Below, piece after piece: positions 23,323-31,676 of a stretch of DNA of 64,000 bases. The stretch is from Georgenia muralis (GTDB taxonomy: Bacteria; Actinomycetota; Actinomycetes; Actinomycetales; Actinomycetaceae), in assembly GCF_003814705.1 (NCBI RefSeq), contig NZ_RKRA01000001.1, positions 2,542,001-2,606,000 of the forward strand, in the 5' to 3' direction. The translations under genes were made by a program, and so were the position numbers. A model generated the notes under the pieces. It saw nothing but the letters and a program-made list of their open reading frames with translations. It did no database searches and was not told the origin of the DNA. The number at the start of each line of letters is the position of its first letter. Within the stretch, counting starts at the first letter, position 1.

Positions 23323-24634
23323 TGTTGAGCGTCAGGACATCGGTGACACTTTATGTGTCAGGACATCGGTGACAGTGGCGCCGCCGTAATGCTGCCTGGA
23401 TGGGCAGAGATGACGACCGCGAGGTCGATCCGGAACTGGCGGCGGCGGTGCTCGCCTATGTGGCCGGCGAGCCGGTCAACGTCAGCGTGATGAGCCGGCG
23501 GCTCGGCGTCTCACGCAAGACGTTCTACAAGTACGCCGCCCGGTACGCCGAGCAGGGCCTGGCCGGGTTCACGCACGACTCGCGTCGCCCGCGGACGAGC
23601 CCGAGCAGGACCACCCAGGCGGACGCCGAGGCGATCGTCACGGCCCGTGTGGAGCTCAAGGCGTCAGGGTTCGACTACGGGGCCTGGGCGATCCGGACCC
23701 ACCTGGCCGAGCATCGAGGACCGACCCGCGAGGGGGCAGGGCCGCCGGTTGCCGTCGGAGGCCACGATCAACCGGGTCCTGGCCGTGCGCGGGCTGCGTG
23801 AGCTGGTCCCGGCCCGGCGCCCGCGCAGCTCGTGGACGCGCTTCGAGCGCGAGAAGGTCAACAGCCTGTGGCAGATGGACGGCTTCGACGTCACCCTCGC
23901 CGACGGCCAGCAAGTGGTCGTCATCCACGTCAGCGACGACTGCTCCCGCAAGGACCTCGCCCTGCACGTCGCCCCCTCCGAGAGCGCAGCGGCGGCCTGG
24001 GAGGCGTTCGTCAAGGCCAGCGCCGAGCACGGACTGCCGATGGAGCTGTTGACCGACAACTCCCGGGCGTTCAACGGCTCCCGGATGGGCTTCATCTCCC
24101 AGATGGAGAAGAACACCCGCGCGCTCGGGGTCCGCCAGATCGCCTCCCGGCAGAACCATCCCCAGACCGCGGGCAAGAACGAACGTGCCCACCAACGCTT
24201 CCGCAAGTGGTTGCGCGCCCGACCTCTCCCCTCGAGCCCGTCCCACCTCCAAGCGCTCGTGGAGGACTACCGGCAGGGCTACAACCACCGGCGCAACCGC
24301 GTCCTGGGCGGGCTCACCCCGGCCCAGCGCTACACCCTCGGCCCGGTCGCCGGACCCGCCGCGGAAGCTGCCACGACACGCATCCTGGGACGCCAGGTCT
24401 CGATCAACGGCCTCACCACCATCGACGGCCACAGGTTCTCCGTCGGTAAACACCACGCCCTCAAACCCACCGTCGTGGTCCAGGTCGGCACCGAGTTCAC
24501 CTTCTACGTCGGCAACATCCTCGCCGCCGAGTTCACCCTCAACCCCAACCGCAGCTACCAGCTCAAGAGGCCCAAACTGTCACCGATGTCCTGACACACC
24601 ACTGTTACCGATGTCCTGACACATAACAGCTACC
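23323..24634 (+). mobile_element. IS481-family insertion sequence, about 1.31 kb
   Basis: Each end carries two copies of an 18-bp element, gtcaggacatcggtgaca, inverted at the right end: 23331-23348 and 23357-23374 on the left, 24578-24595 and 24603-24620 on the right (two right copies differ by a base). The tips read TGTT on the left and AACA near 24628 on the right. A 9-bp direct repeat gattgcgac lies at 23314-23322 and at 24635-24643. If it is the target duplication, the element is 23323-24634. The last codons and stop of the transposase frame lie inside the right inner repeat. Confidence 0.85.
23400..24594 (+). pseudogene. IS481-family transposase, frameshifted
   Basis: The frame from 23400 encodes an N-terminal helix-turn-helix (MSRRLGVSRKTFYKY). 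It loses homology at a run of five G near 23735, where the reading moves by +1. The second frame continues to 24594 with the rve/DDE catalytic core: Asp in QMDGFDVTL, Asp in LLTDNSRAF and Glu in HPQTAGKNERAH. Removing one G restores one protein of about 398 residues, normal for IS481. Either the copy is dead or the G run is a sequencing error. IS481 transposases are normally made from one frame, so programmed frameshifting is less likely. Confidence 0.85.
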
Positions 24635-24976
24635 GATTGCGACCAGACGAGCAACCTGGTTCCGACCGGGCTCGGCTGCGCTTCACCCGGTCGCACTCCT
24701 GCTGGACTCATCCCGCCCCGCACCGTGCACCAGCTCCTCAGGGTGCAAGGTGGGGACGGAGTCGATCGTCGCCAGCCGCTCGCGCCAGGCTTGACGGCAT
24801 GGACGCCGCCGACGTCGCGCACGCGAGAGAGCGACTCCGCCGGACCTCTGTCCTCGGTGTCTTCACCCTCGCGATGGCGAACGAGGCTGGCTTCACCAGA
24901 GGCGCTGTCCGGCATCGCGTCTCCCGAGGACGATGGCAACGGCTGGTCGGTGCCGCCTACGGTCAAGTCCTCTGGG

Positions 24977-26366
24977 GTGGTGTACGGGTTCGGCGTGATT
25001 CCTTCGTGGGGTGTTAGGCGCTGATGGCGCCGGCGATGGCGGGGTCCTCCTGTTCGGTCTCGGTGGTGGTGATGAGGCTCAGGCGGGCTTTGGCGAGGGC
25101 GTCGAGGCCGAAGTAGCGGCGGCCTTCGGCCCATTCGTCGTGCTGCTCGGCGAGCACGGCCCCGACGAGGCGGATGATGCTGGTGCGGTCGGGGAAGATG
25201 CCGACGACGTCGGTGCGGCGGCGGATCTCGCGGTTGAGGCGCTCGTTGGGGTTGTTGGACCAGATCTGGCGCCACAGGGCCTTGGGGAAGCCGGTGAAGG
25301 CCAGGATGTCGCCGCGGGCGTCGTCGAGGTGGGCGTGGACGTCGGGCAGCTGGGTCTCGACGGCGTCGAGGAGCTTGTCGAACTGGGCCTGGACGGCGGG
25401 GGCGTCGACCTGGTCGTAGACCGAGTGCAGCATGGCCTTCACGGCCGGCCAGGACGCCTTGGGGCACTTGGCCATGAGGTTCGCCGCGTAGTGCGTGCGG
25501 CACCGCTGCCACGCCGCCCCGGGCAGGGTCGCCCCGATGGCCTCGACCAGGCCGGCGTGGGCGTCGGACGTCACGAGCTTGACCCCGGTCAGGCCCCGGG
25601 CGACGAGGTCACGGAAGAACGCCAGCCACCCCGCCCCGGACTCGGCCGTGGCGACCTGGACACCGAGGACCTCGCGGTGGCCGTCGGCGTTGACGCCGGT
25701 GGCGACCAGGACGGCGACCTTGACCACCCGGCCACCCTCGCGGACCCGCATCGTGAGCGCGTCCGCGGCGAGGAACGTGTACGGGCCGGCGTCCAGCGGC
25801 CGGGTGCGGAAGTCCTCGACCTGGGCGTCGAGGTCCTTGGCCATCTGTGAGACCTGGGACCTGCTCAGCCCGGTGATCCCCAGGGTCTGGACGAGCTTGT
25901 CCATCCGCCGGGTGGAGACGCCCAGGAGGTAGCAGGTCGCCACCACGCTGGTCAGGGCCGCCTCGGCGCGGCGGCGCCGCTCGAGGAGCCAGTCGGGGAA
26001 GTAGGACCCGGTGCGCAGCTTCGGGATCGCGACGTCGATGGTCCCGGCGCGGGTGTCGAAGTCGCGGTGGCGGTAGCCGTTGCGCCGGTTGGTGCGCTCG
26101 TCCGAGACCTGCCCCCACGCTGCACCACACACGGCGTCGGCGTCGGCGGAGAGCAGGGCGTTGATGAACGTGGTGAGCAGCTGGCGCAGCAGGTCCGGGG
26201 ACGCCTGGGCAAGGTGGTCCTGGAGAATCCGGGCAGGGTCGATACTGGAAGGAGCGGTCATCGCAGTCGGTCCTTTTCGAGAGTGCTGTGGAAGGTTCAC
26301 TCGAAGGATCACGCGGTGACCGCACTCGTCTACGACGACACGCTCACCGAGCTACCGGTACACCAC
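24977..26366 (-). mobile_element. IS256-family insertion sequence, about 1.39 kb
   Basis: The element carries one transposase gene on the minus strand. Its likely tips are gtggtgtacggg at 24977-24988 and the inverted gtggtgtaccgg ending at 26366. A second inner pair of inverted sequences, gcgtgattccttcg (left) and gcgtgatccttcg (right, inverted), supports the family. I see no clean target duplication: the flanks are tcctctgg and tctgctgg, similar but not identical. The borders are therefore good to a few bases only. Confidence 0.75.
25014..26261 (-). CDS. IS256-family (Mutator-type) transposase
   Basis: This 415-residue transposase is complete. It carries [19 protein letters not shown], a first catalytic Asp in [11 protein letters not shown], a second in [12 protein letters not shown] and the Glu in [14 protein letters not shown], the DDE triad of the Mutator/IS256 class. 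The C-x(2)-H region [10 protein letters not shown] is also present. The ATG at 26261 is chosen over an upstream ATG (26312) because it has AAAAGGA upstream and a normal family start. With no frame damage this copy may be active. Confidence 0.95.
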   Translation of the reverse strand: MTAPSSIDPARILQDHLAQASPDLLRQLLTTFINALLSADADAVCGAAWGQVSDERTNRRNGYRHRDFDTRAGTIDVAIPKLRTGSYFPDWLLERRRRAEAALTSVVATCYLLGVSTRRMDKLVQTLGITGLSRSQVSQMAKDLDAQVEDFRTRPLDAGPYTFLAADALTMRVREGGRVVKVAVLVATGVNADGHREVLGVQVATAESGAGWLAFFRDLVARGLTGVKLVTSDAHAGLVEAIGATLPGAAWQRCRTHYAANLMAKCPKASWPAVKAMLHSVYDQVDAPAVQAQFDKLLDAVETQLPDVHAHLDDARGDILAFTGFPKALWRQIWSNNPNERLNREIRRRTDVVGIFPDRTSIIRLVGAVLAEQHDEWAEGRRYFGLDALAKARLSLITTTETEQEDPAIAGAISA

Positions 26367-27325
26367 TCTGCTGGACGCAACTCCGCCTACGTCGACGTCA
26401 CCGCACCTGTCCCGCCCGGCAGCGCCGCGCACCGCCGCGCCGCTGGGGCGGCACTGACTTGGCCGAGCGCGGTGGTGTGCCTGCGTACCGCCGCCGTGGT
26501 TCACGGGCTGCCGGTTCGCGACGACGGAATGGTTCACGTGGTCGTGCAGGGCCGTCGCCGGGTCTGGGCCGGACTCGTCCCGCACTTTTTCGAGCTGGGG
26601 CCGCGGGACGCGGGGAGGGTCTTCTCATTCCGGGTGACGACGCCGTTGCGAACATCCCTCGACTGCCTGGCGAGCTTCCCGTACCGCGACGCCGAAGACC
26701 TCATGGCGTGGGTCCGGACGCGGGAGATCGTGACGGTCGATGCCCTCGCTGCCCGCCGTCGCCGACCGCGGCGGGCAGCCTGGCGTCGCTCAGCTCCGCC
26801 GCCTGCTGGCGGCGACGACCGATGGAGCCCTCAGCGAGGGCGAGCGCCGCCTGCACCGGCTCCTGCACGTCGCCGGGCTGAACGGCTGGGAGGCGGACCA
26901 GCGGATCGTGGTGGGTGGCCGGGTGATCGCCCGCGCTGACGTCCTGTTCCGGGTCGAGCGGCTCATCCTGGAGGTGGACGGCCGGCGCGCGCACCCGGAC
27001 TTCGAGGCCGACCGGGCTCGTCTCAATGCGCTCACCGTCGCCGGCTACACCGTCCTTCGGTTCACCTGGCGCCAGCTGGTCGACCAGCCTTCGAACGTTC
27101 TCGCGCAGGTCGGGGAGGCGTTGCGTCGAGCACGGACACGGACGGTGTGACGGGACGCGAAGCGCGGCGACGGCGCGGACAGCGGCGAGGCCTGCGACGG
27201 GGTGCGGACAGCGGCGGGTCCACGGCCGGCGGCGGCCCGCGGCCGGGTGTGTGGCCGGGACGGTGAGCGAGTGACAGCCGGCGGGGACCTCAGGCGCATC
27301 GTGACGGCGTGAGAGCCTGTCGCCC

Positions 27326-28420
27326 ATGACCGAGGTCCTCCACCTGACCGGCACGATCGTCGTCGACGACGCCACCGAGCTGGACGAGGCGTGGGTCGTC
27401 GACGGCCGACTGACCTTCCGGCGCCCCGACGACGCCGGTCGCGCCCGCATCCTCACGGGCTGGGTGCTTCCGGGGCTGGTCGACGTCCACTGCCACATCG
27501 GGCTCGGCGCAGCCGGGGAGGTCGACCAGGCCGAGGCGGAGGTGCAGGGCAAGGCCGACCGTGACGCCGGCACGCTGCTCGTCCGTGACGCCGGCTCGCC
27601 CATGGACAACCGCTGGGTGCAGCAGCGCCCCGACATGCCCCGTCTGATCCGGGCCGGCCATCACCTCGCCCGCCCGAAGCGGTACCTGCGGCACTACGGC
27701 CGCGAGCTCGACGACGTCGCCGACCTTCCTCGAGCCGCGGCCGAGGAGGCCGCGTACGGCGACGGCTGGGTCAAGATCGTGGCCGACTGGATCGACCGCG
27801 CCGAGGGAGCCGTGTCCGACCTGCGGCCGCTGTGGCCGGCCGAAGTCCTGCGCGACGCCGTCGCCGCGGCGCACGACGCCGGAGCCCGCGTCACCGCTCA
27901 CGCGTTCGCCCGCGAGAGCATCGACCCGCTCCTCGACGCCGGGATCGACGGCATCGAGCACGGCACCGGCATGGACGCCGACCACCTGGCCGAGGCGGCC
28001 CGGCGGGGGATCGCGGTCACACCGACCCTCCTGCAGGTCGGCCGGTTCGCCGCGATCGCCGACCAGGCCGGAACGAAGTACCCCGTCTACGCCGACCGGA
28101 TGCGGCGCATGCACGCCCGCCGGTACGACCAGGTCCTCGCGATGCACGACGCGGGAGTGCCGCTCCTCATGGGCTCCGACGCCGGAGGCACCATCAGTCA
28201 CGGCTCGCTGCCCGCCGAGCTGGCCGAGGTCGCCCGGGCGGGTGTGCCGGCGCCCGACGTCGTCGCCGCGGCCTCGTGGCGAGCGCGCCGATACCTCGGT
28301 GCCGCGGGCATCGAGGAGGGGGCGAGCGCCGACGTCGTCGTCTACGACGCGGACCCGCGGGACGACGTCTCCGTCATCGCGAGGCCGGCAGCGGTGGTCC
28401 TGCGCGGCGAGATCGTCTGA
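27326..28420 (+). CDS. Metal-dependent amidohydrolase (Rv2915c-like)
   Basis: The 364-residue TIM-barrel hydrolase shows LPGLVDVHCHIGLG with the HxH metal ligands (about 50-63), a Lys in DGWVKIVADW that could bridge metals, TAHAFARES and IEHGTGMDADH for two further His ligands, and the catalytic Asp in LLMGSDAGGTISHGS. The substrate is unknown; related enzymes cleave cyclic amides, dipeptides or imidazolones. In Mycobacterium the gene next to ffh is also an amidohydrolase, so the position is conserved and the two IS elements plus the DUF559 gene were added between them. ATG at 27326 without a clear ribosome site. Confidence 0.88.
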   Translation: MTEVLHLTGTIVVDDATELDEAWVVDGRLTFRRPDDAGRARILTGWVLPGLVDVHCHIGLGAAGEVDQAEAEVQGKADRDAGTLLVRDAGSPMDNRWVQQRPDMPRLIRAGHHLARPKRYLRHYGRELDDVADLPRAAAEEAAYGDGWVKIVADWIDRAEGAVSDLRPLWPAEVLRDAVAAAHDAGARVTAHAFARESIDPLLDAGIDGIEHGTGMDADHLAEAARRGIAVTPTLLQVGRFAAIADQAGTKYPVYADRMRRMHARRYDQVLAMHDAGVPLLMGSDAGGTISHGSLPAELAEVARAGVPAPDVVAAASWRARRYLGAAGIEEGASADVVVYDADPRDDVSVIARPAAVVLRGEIV

Positions 28421-28467
28421 CCAGCGGGACGGCGACGCGCGCAACGGCCGAACCGCTGTCGTCGAAC

Positions 28468-28527
28468 CGCAGTGGCTGAACTGCCGGCGCTGTGGCTGAA
28501 TCGCGGTCGAAACGGCTGAACTACGGT
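28468..28527. repeat. 20-bp tandem repeat downstream of the amidohydrolase gene
   Basis: Three units start at 28468, 28488 and 28508. Each contains ggctgaa, with TGA at 28477, 28497 and 28517, one in each frame. Degenerate remnants (ccgaacc, tcgaacc) lie between the amidohydrolase stop and the first clear unit. Confidence 0.7.
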
Positions 28528-28556
28528 CGACCCGGCCGCGCCGTCGGGTGGGGCGG

Positions 28557-28602
28557 CCGACGCGTTGCCGGTGCGGGGGAGGCCGCACCGGCAACGCGTC
28601 GG
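28557..28602. terminator. 20-bp perfect hairpin between convergent genes
   Basis: Arms at 28557-28576 and 28583-28602 (ccgacgcgttgccggtgcgg and its exact reverse complement) enclose a 6-nt loop. It lies 136 nt after the amidohydrolase stop and 13 nt after the subtilase stop, so it can end transcription from both sides. Confidence 0.8.
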
Positions 28603-28615
28603 AGCAGGTGGTCGA

Positions 28616-29938
28616 CTAGCGGCGGGCGGCCGCCTCCGCGTCGACCAGGCCGGCCCCGAAGAAGGACGTCCGGCCCTCGCCGCCGTAGCAGCGGGCGATC
28701 TGCGACTCCTCCTCCTGCACGTAGTCAGCGGGGCAGGCCATTTCCGTGGCGGTGGCCCGGACCGCCGCGGCGACGGCGCCCCAGGACCAGTCGGGGTGCT
28801 GCTCCACGATGAGCGCGGCGACGCCCGCGGCGTGCGGAGCGGCCATCGACGTGCCGTTGAGGAAGCCGTAGTTGTTGCCCTGGTCCACAACCGTGAGGCC
28901 CGGCAGGAACGCCTCGAGCGGGTCCAGGGAGGCGAAGATGTCGTTCGGGGTGTTGGGCAGCGCGCCGAGGATCGCGTCCTGGACGGTGTCCGTCGCGGCG
29001 AAGTAGTCGCCGCCCGGGGCGGCCACGTCGACGACGCCCATGCCCACGGACGAGTAGCTCGCCAGCTCCTCCGGTCCTGTCGCCGAGACCGTCAGGACGC
29101 CCGTCAGCTCCGCCGGCGCCACCCGGCAGTTGTTGCCCACCTCGCGCTCGACGGCGGTGTCGGGCGGCCAGTCCGGCGAGATGGTGTCGAGCTCCGGGTG
29201 CGCCAGGTCGGCCTGCTCGTTGCCGGCCGAGGCCACGACGAGGACGCCGCGCTGCTGGGCGTACCGCGTCGCCCGCTGGAGCTCGCGCAGGATCGCGCGC
29301 TGCTCGGCCTCGTTGCCGCAGTAGTACAGGTAGGGGTCGGCGAAGAGGCTGAGGTTGACGACGTCGAGCCCGAGGTCGCCGGCGTAGCGGAGCCCGGCGG
29401 CGACGGAGTCGGCGAAGCAGTAGCCGGCCTCGGTGCACACCTTGATGGCCACCAGGGTCGCGTCGGGCGCGACACCGGCGATACCGATCCCGCTGACCGG
29501 TGCGGCGATCGTGGACGCCACGTGGGTCCCGTGGCCGTTGACGTCGACGACCGCGGACTTGTTCGTGCAGTCCCCGTTACCCGCCTCACCCGCGGCGGCG
29601 GTGGGGGTGTCGTCGTCGATGAACGAGCACGACGCTGCCCAGTCGAGGTTCGGTGCGATGTCGTCGTGGGTGGGGTCGACGCCGCTGTCCAGAACCCCCA
29701 CCCGCACCCCCTCGCCCGTCGCGAGGGCGTGGGCGCCGTCGGTGGTCGCCCCGATCTGCTCCATGTCCCACTGGCACGCGGCCAGGGGCTCGTCGGTGGG
29801 GGAGGTGCCGCCCCAGAGCTCCGCGCAGAGCTCGGCGAGCTCCTCCGCGGGCGCGGCCGCACCGGCGGGGGCGGCCGGCAGCAGGGCCAGCCCGGCCAGG
29901 AGCAGACCCGACAGAAGTGCCGTGAGTCGTCGTGCCAT
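28616..29938 (-). CDS. Secreted subtilisin-like serine protease (S8)
   Basis: The 440-residue precursor has a signal peptide (ARRLTALLSGLLLAGLALLP, cut near APAGAAA). It carries the subtilase triad: Asp in VGVLDSGVDPTHD, His in DVNGHGTHVAS and Ser in LNGTSMAAPHAAGVAAL. The oxyanion Asn is in VVASAGNEQAD. Several Cys residues (CAELW, CTNK, CTEAGYC, YYCGN, NNCRV) suggest disulfides outside the cell. No sorting signal or C-terminal membrane anchor is visible. Start ATG at 29938 with GAGGAGG upstream. Confidence 0.94.
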   Translation of the reverse strand: MARRLTALLSGLLLAGLALLPAAPAGAAAPAEELAELCAELWGGTSPTDEPLAACQWDMEQIGATTDGAHALATGEGVRVGVLDSGVDPTHDDIAPNLDWAASCSFIDDDTPTAAAGEAGNGDCTNKSAVVDVNGHGTHVASTIAAPVSGIGIAGVAPDATLVAIKVCTEAGYCFADSVAAGLRYAGDLGLDVVNLSLFADPYLYYCGNEAEQRAILRELQRATRYAQQRGVLVVASAGNEQADLAHPELDTISPDWPPDTAVEREVGNNCRVAPAELTGVLTVSATGPEELASYSSVGMGVVDVAAPGGDYFAATDTVQDAILGALPNTPNDIFASLDPLEAFLPGLTVVDQGNNYGFLNGTSMAAPHAAGVAALIVEQHPDWSWGAVAAAVRATATEMACPADYVQEEESQIARCYGGEGRTSFFGAGLVDAEAAARR

Positions 29939-30317
29939 GGGTCCTCCTCGTCCTGCCCGGGAGCACCGTCGCACCCGGGTCAAGGTTCCGGACCGGGTCG
30001 GTACCGTGCCCGGACCTCGGCTGATCGTGCGCCCGCGGTCGGCGAAATGTCCAGAACGCGCCGGTGACCTCGGGCTTCACAATCCCGGCCACCGGTGAGG
30101 GCTGGTTCGTCGTCCCCAGCGGCCTGCACCCGGGGCCGGCGCCGTGGTGAGCCCCACGTTGGGACAACGGGCTCAGGTCTGGCAGAATGAACCGCTGTAC
30201 TCAGCCCGATCGGCCCCTCTCACCGTCCGGTGCTGCGTCCCGTGATCTCGAACGGCCCCGAAACCCACCGGGGCCCGACGCGGTCCGCCCCTCATCGAAA
30301 CCAGGAGTGACCACCTA
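29939..30317. other. Divergent control region between the subtilase and rpsP genes
   Basis: There is no gene in these 379 bases. They hold the subtilase ribosome site next to 29938, the rpsP promoter at 30159-30188, a 7-bp inverted repeat tgagccc-N14-gggctca that spans the rpsP -35 box (about 30149-30176), and an rpsP leader of about 120 nt. Confidence 0.6.
30159..30188 (+). promoter_or_regulatory. Promoter of the rpsP operon
   Basis: TTGGGA (30159-30164), an 18-nt spacer and CAGAAT (30183-30188) form a plausible sigma-A-type promoter. This is the best -35/-10 pair I see in the window. Confidence 0.55.
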
Positions 30318-30767
30318 GTGGCAGTCAAGATCCGTCTCAAGCGTCTCGGCAAGATCCGAGCGCCGTACTACCGCGTCGTCGTCATGGACTCGCGCACCCG
30401 CCGCGACGGCCGTGCGATCGAGGAGATCGGCAAGTACCACCCCACCGAGGAGCCCTCGCTCATCGACATCGACTCCGAGCGGGCGCAGTACTGGCTCTCC
30501 GTGGGCGCCCAGCCCACCGAGCAGGTCGCCGCGCTGCTCAAGGTCACCGGCGACTGGCAGAAGTTCAAGGGCCTGCCGGGCGCCGAGGGCACCCTGCGCA
30601 CCAAGGACACCTCCGCCGACGGCGCGGCGAAGGCCAAGGCGGACGCGGTCAAGGCCGCGGACGACGAGGCCGAGAAGCGCAAGGCGAGGGCCGCCGAGGT
30701 CAAGGCCGAGAAGGAGGCCGAGGCGCCTGCGGAGACCGCGGCCGAGGCCCCCGCCGAGGACGCCTGA
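30318..30767 (+). CDS. rpsP: 30S ribosomal protein bS16
   Basis: The core ([20 protein letters not shown], 1-85) is canonical bS16. It is followed by about 60 residues of Ala/Lys/Glu-rich tail ([21 protein letters not shown]) that is absent in E. coli and common in actinobacteria. GTG start with AGGAG 10 nt upstream. First gene of rpsP-khpA-rimM-trmD. Confidence 0.97.
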   Translation: MAVKIRLKRLGKIRAPYYRVVVMDSRTRRDGRAIEEIGKYHPTEEPSLIDIDSERAQYWLSVGAQPTEQVAALLKVTGDWQKFKGLPGAEGTLRTKDTSADGAAKAKADAVKAADDEAEKRKARAAEVKAEKEAEAPAETAAEAPAEDA

Positions 30768-30772
30768 TCCCC

Positions 30773-31012
30773 GTGCTGGCGGACGCTCTCGAGCACCTCG
30801 TGCGCGGCATCGTCGACCACCCCGACGACGTCCGCGTCACCACCCGGTCGCTGCGCCGGGGGGAGCTGCTGGAGGTGCGCGTGCACCCCGAGGACCTCGG
30901 CCGTGTCATCGGCCGCTCCGGGCGCACCGCACGCGCCCTGCGCACGGTCATCGGCGCACTGTCCACCACCGGCCCGGTCCGGGTCGACGTGGTCGACACC
31001 GACCGGCGCTGA
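30773..31012 (+). CDS. khpA: KH-domain RNA-binding protein KhpA
   Basis: The 79-residue KH protein carries the GXXG-type loop in VIGRSGRTARALRTVI. It binds structured RNA, and in other bacteria it acts with KhpB. It starts 5 nt after rpsP with no ribosome site of its own, so it is translationally coupled. Its place between rpsP and rimM is conserved in Gram-positive bacteria. Confidence 0.93.
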   Translation: MLADALEHLVRGIVDHPDDVRVTTRSLRRGELLEVRVHPEDLGRVIGRSGRTARALRTVIGALSTTGPVRVDVVDTDRR

Positions 31013-31022
31013 CGCACCACCT

Positions 31023-31057
31023 CGCAGACCCGGCCCGCCGTGCGGGCCGGGTCTGCG
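31023..31057 (+). terminator. Strong hairpin between khpA and rimM
   Basis: A 16-bp perfect stem (cgcagacccggcccgc / gcgggccgggtctgcg) with a 3-nt loop starts 10 nt after khpA and is followed by cgtttccc. It may attenuate transcription into rimM-trmD or protect the upstream mRNA. No separate promoter for rimM is obvious. Confidence 0.75.
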
Positions 31058-31084
31058 CGTTTCCCACCCAGAGAAGGAGCCGCC

Positions 31085-31675
31085 GTGCTGCTCACCGTCG
31101 CCGTGATCGGCGCCCCCCACGGACTTCGCGGGGAGGTCCGCCTCGACGTCCGCACCGACGACCCGGGCCGGCGCCTCGCCGTCGGCCAGGTGCTCGAGAC
31201 CGAGCCGTCGGACGCCGGACCGCTGACCGTCTCACGGTTCCGCGCCCAGGGCGGGTCCACCTACGTCCACTTCGAGGAGGCCCGCGACCGGGGCGGCGCG
31301 GAGGCGCTGCGCGGTGTCCGCCTGGTGGTGGAGTCCGACGAGGACGAGGACGAGGGCGACGACGAGGGCTGGTACCCGCACGAGCTCGTCGGCATGCGCG
31401 TGCGCCACGTCGACGGCCGCGAGCTCGGCACCGTCGCCGAGCTCGAGCACTTCCCGGCGCAGGACGTCCTGCTCGTCACCGAGCCCGACGGCGCCCAGGC
31501 GCGGGTACCCTTCGTCGCCGAGCTCGTGCCCGAGGTCGACGTCGACGCCGGTGTCATCACCGTCGACCCGCCGCGCGGGCTGTTCGCCGCGGACCCGGGC
31601 GAGGAGGACGACGAGGCCGGCGACGACGGCCCGGCCACGTCGCCGAGCGGGGACCGGCCCGCGAGCGGGGCCTGA
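31085..31675 (+). CDS. rimM: 16S rRNA processing protein RimM
   Basis: The 196-residue 30S maturation factor binds uS19 and helps 3' domain assembly. The N-terminal RimM barrel has [22 protein letters not shown]. The PRC-barrel follows, with [10 protein letters not shown] and [17 protein letters not shown], and an acidic tail ends the protein ([20 protein letters not shown]). The GTG at 31085 has GAGAAGGAG upstream. trmD begins 1 nt after its stop. Confidence 0.95.
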   Translation: MLLTVAVIGAPHGLRGEVRLDVRTDDPGRRLAVGQVLETEPSDAGPLTVSRFRAQGGSTYVHFEEARDRGGAEALRGVRLVVESDEDEDEGDDEGWYPHELVGMRVRHVDGRELGTVAELEHFPAQDVLLVTEPDGAQARVPFVAELVPEVDVDAGVITVDPPRGLFAADPGEEDDEAGDDGPATSPSGDRPASGA

Positions 31676-31676
31676 C

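Larger units (their letters stand above)
24799..27150 (+). pseudogene. AbiEi/DUF559-type protein gene, broken by an IS256 element and a frameshift
   Basis: The N-terminal fragment (24799-24976) reads MDAADVAHARERLRR and NEAGFTRGAVRHRVSRGRW, the winged-helix start of AbiEi-like antitoxin-domain proteins. The frame resumes after the IS at about 26367 (SAGRNSAYVDVTAP; LRTAAVVHGLPVRDDG). Near 26751 an extra C in gctgcccgcc moves the frame by one. The last part (to 27150) carries a DUF559 nuclease-like domain: GALSEGERRLHRLLHVAGL, RADVLFRVERLILEVDGRRAH and VLRFTWRQLVDQP. Many actinobacteria carry several such genes of unknown role. An intact relative lies at 55218-56111. Confidence 0.8.

Noticed and set aside
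23400-24594. Programmed frameshift in the IS481 transposase
   Set aside because: IS481 transposases are normally made from one frame, the shift is +1 at a plain G run without a slippery heptamer, and no stimulatory structure is evident.
24637-25017. Independent small gene starting at 24637
   Set aside because: Its first part is the edge of the IS481 insertion and its end lies in the IS256 element; only 24799-24976 matches a protein family, so it is a fragment of the broken gene.
30159-30188. Regulator binding at the tgagccc/gggctca inverted repeat over the rpsP -35 box
   Set aside because: Seven-bp arms with a 14-bp gap are easily met by chance at this base composition; I keep only the promoter call.
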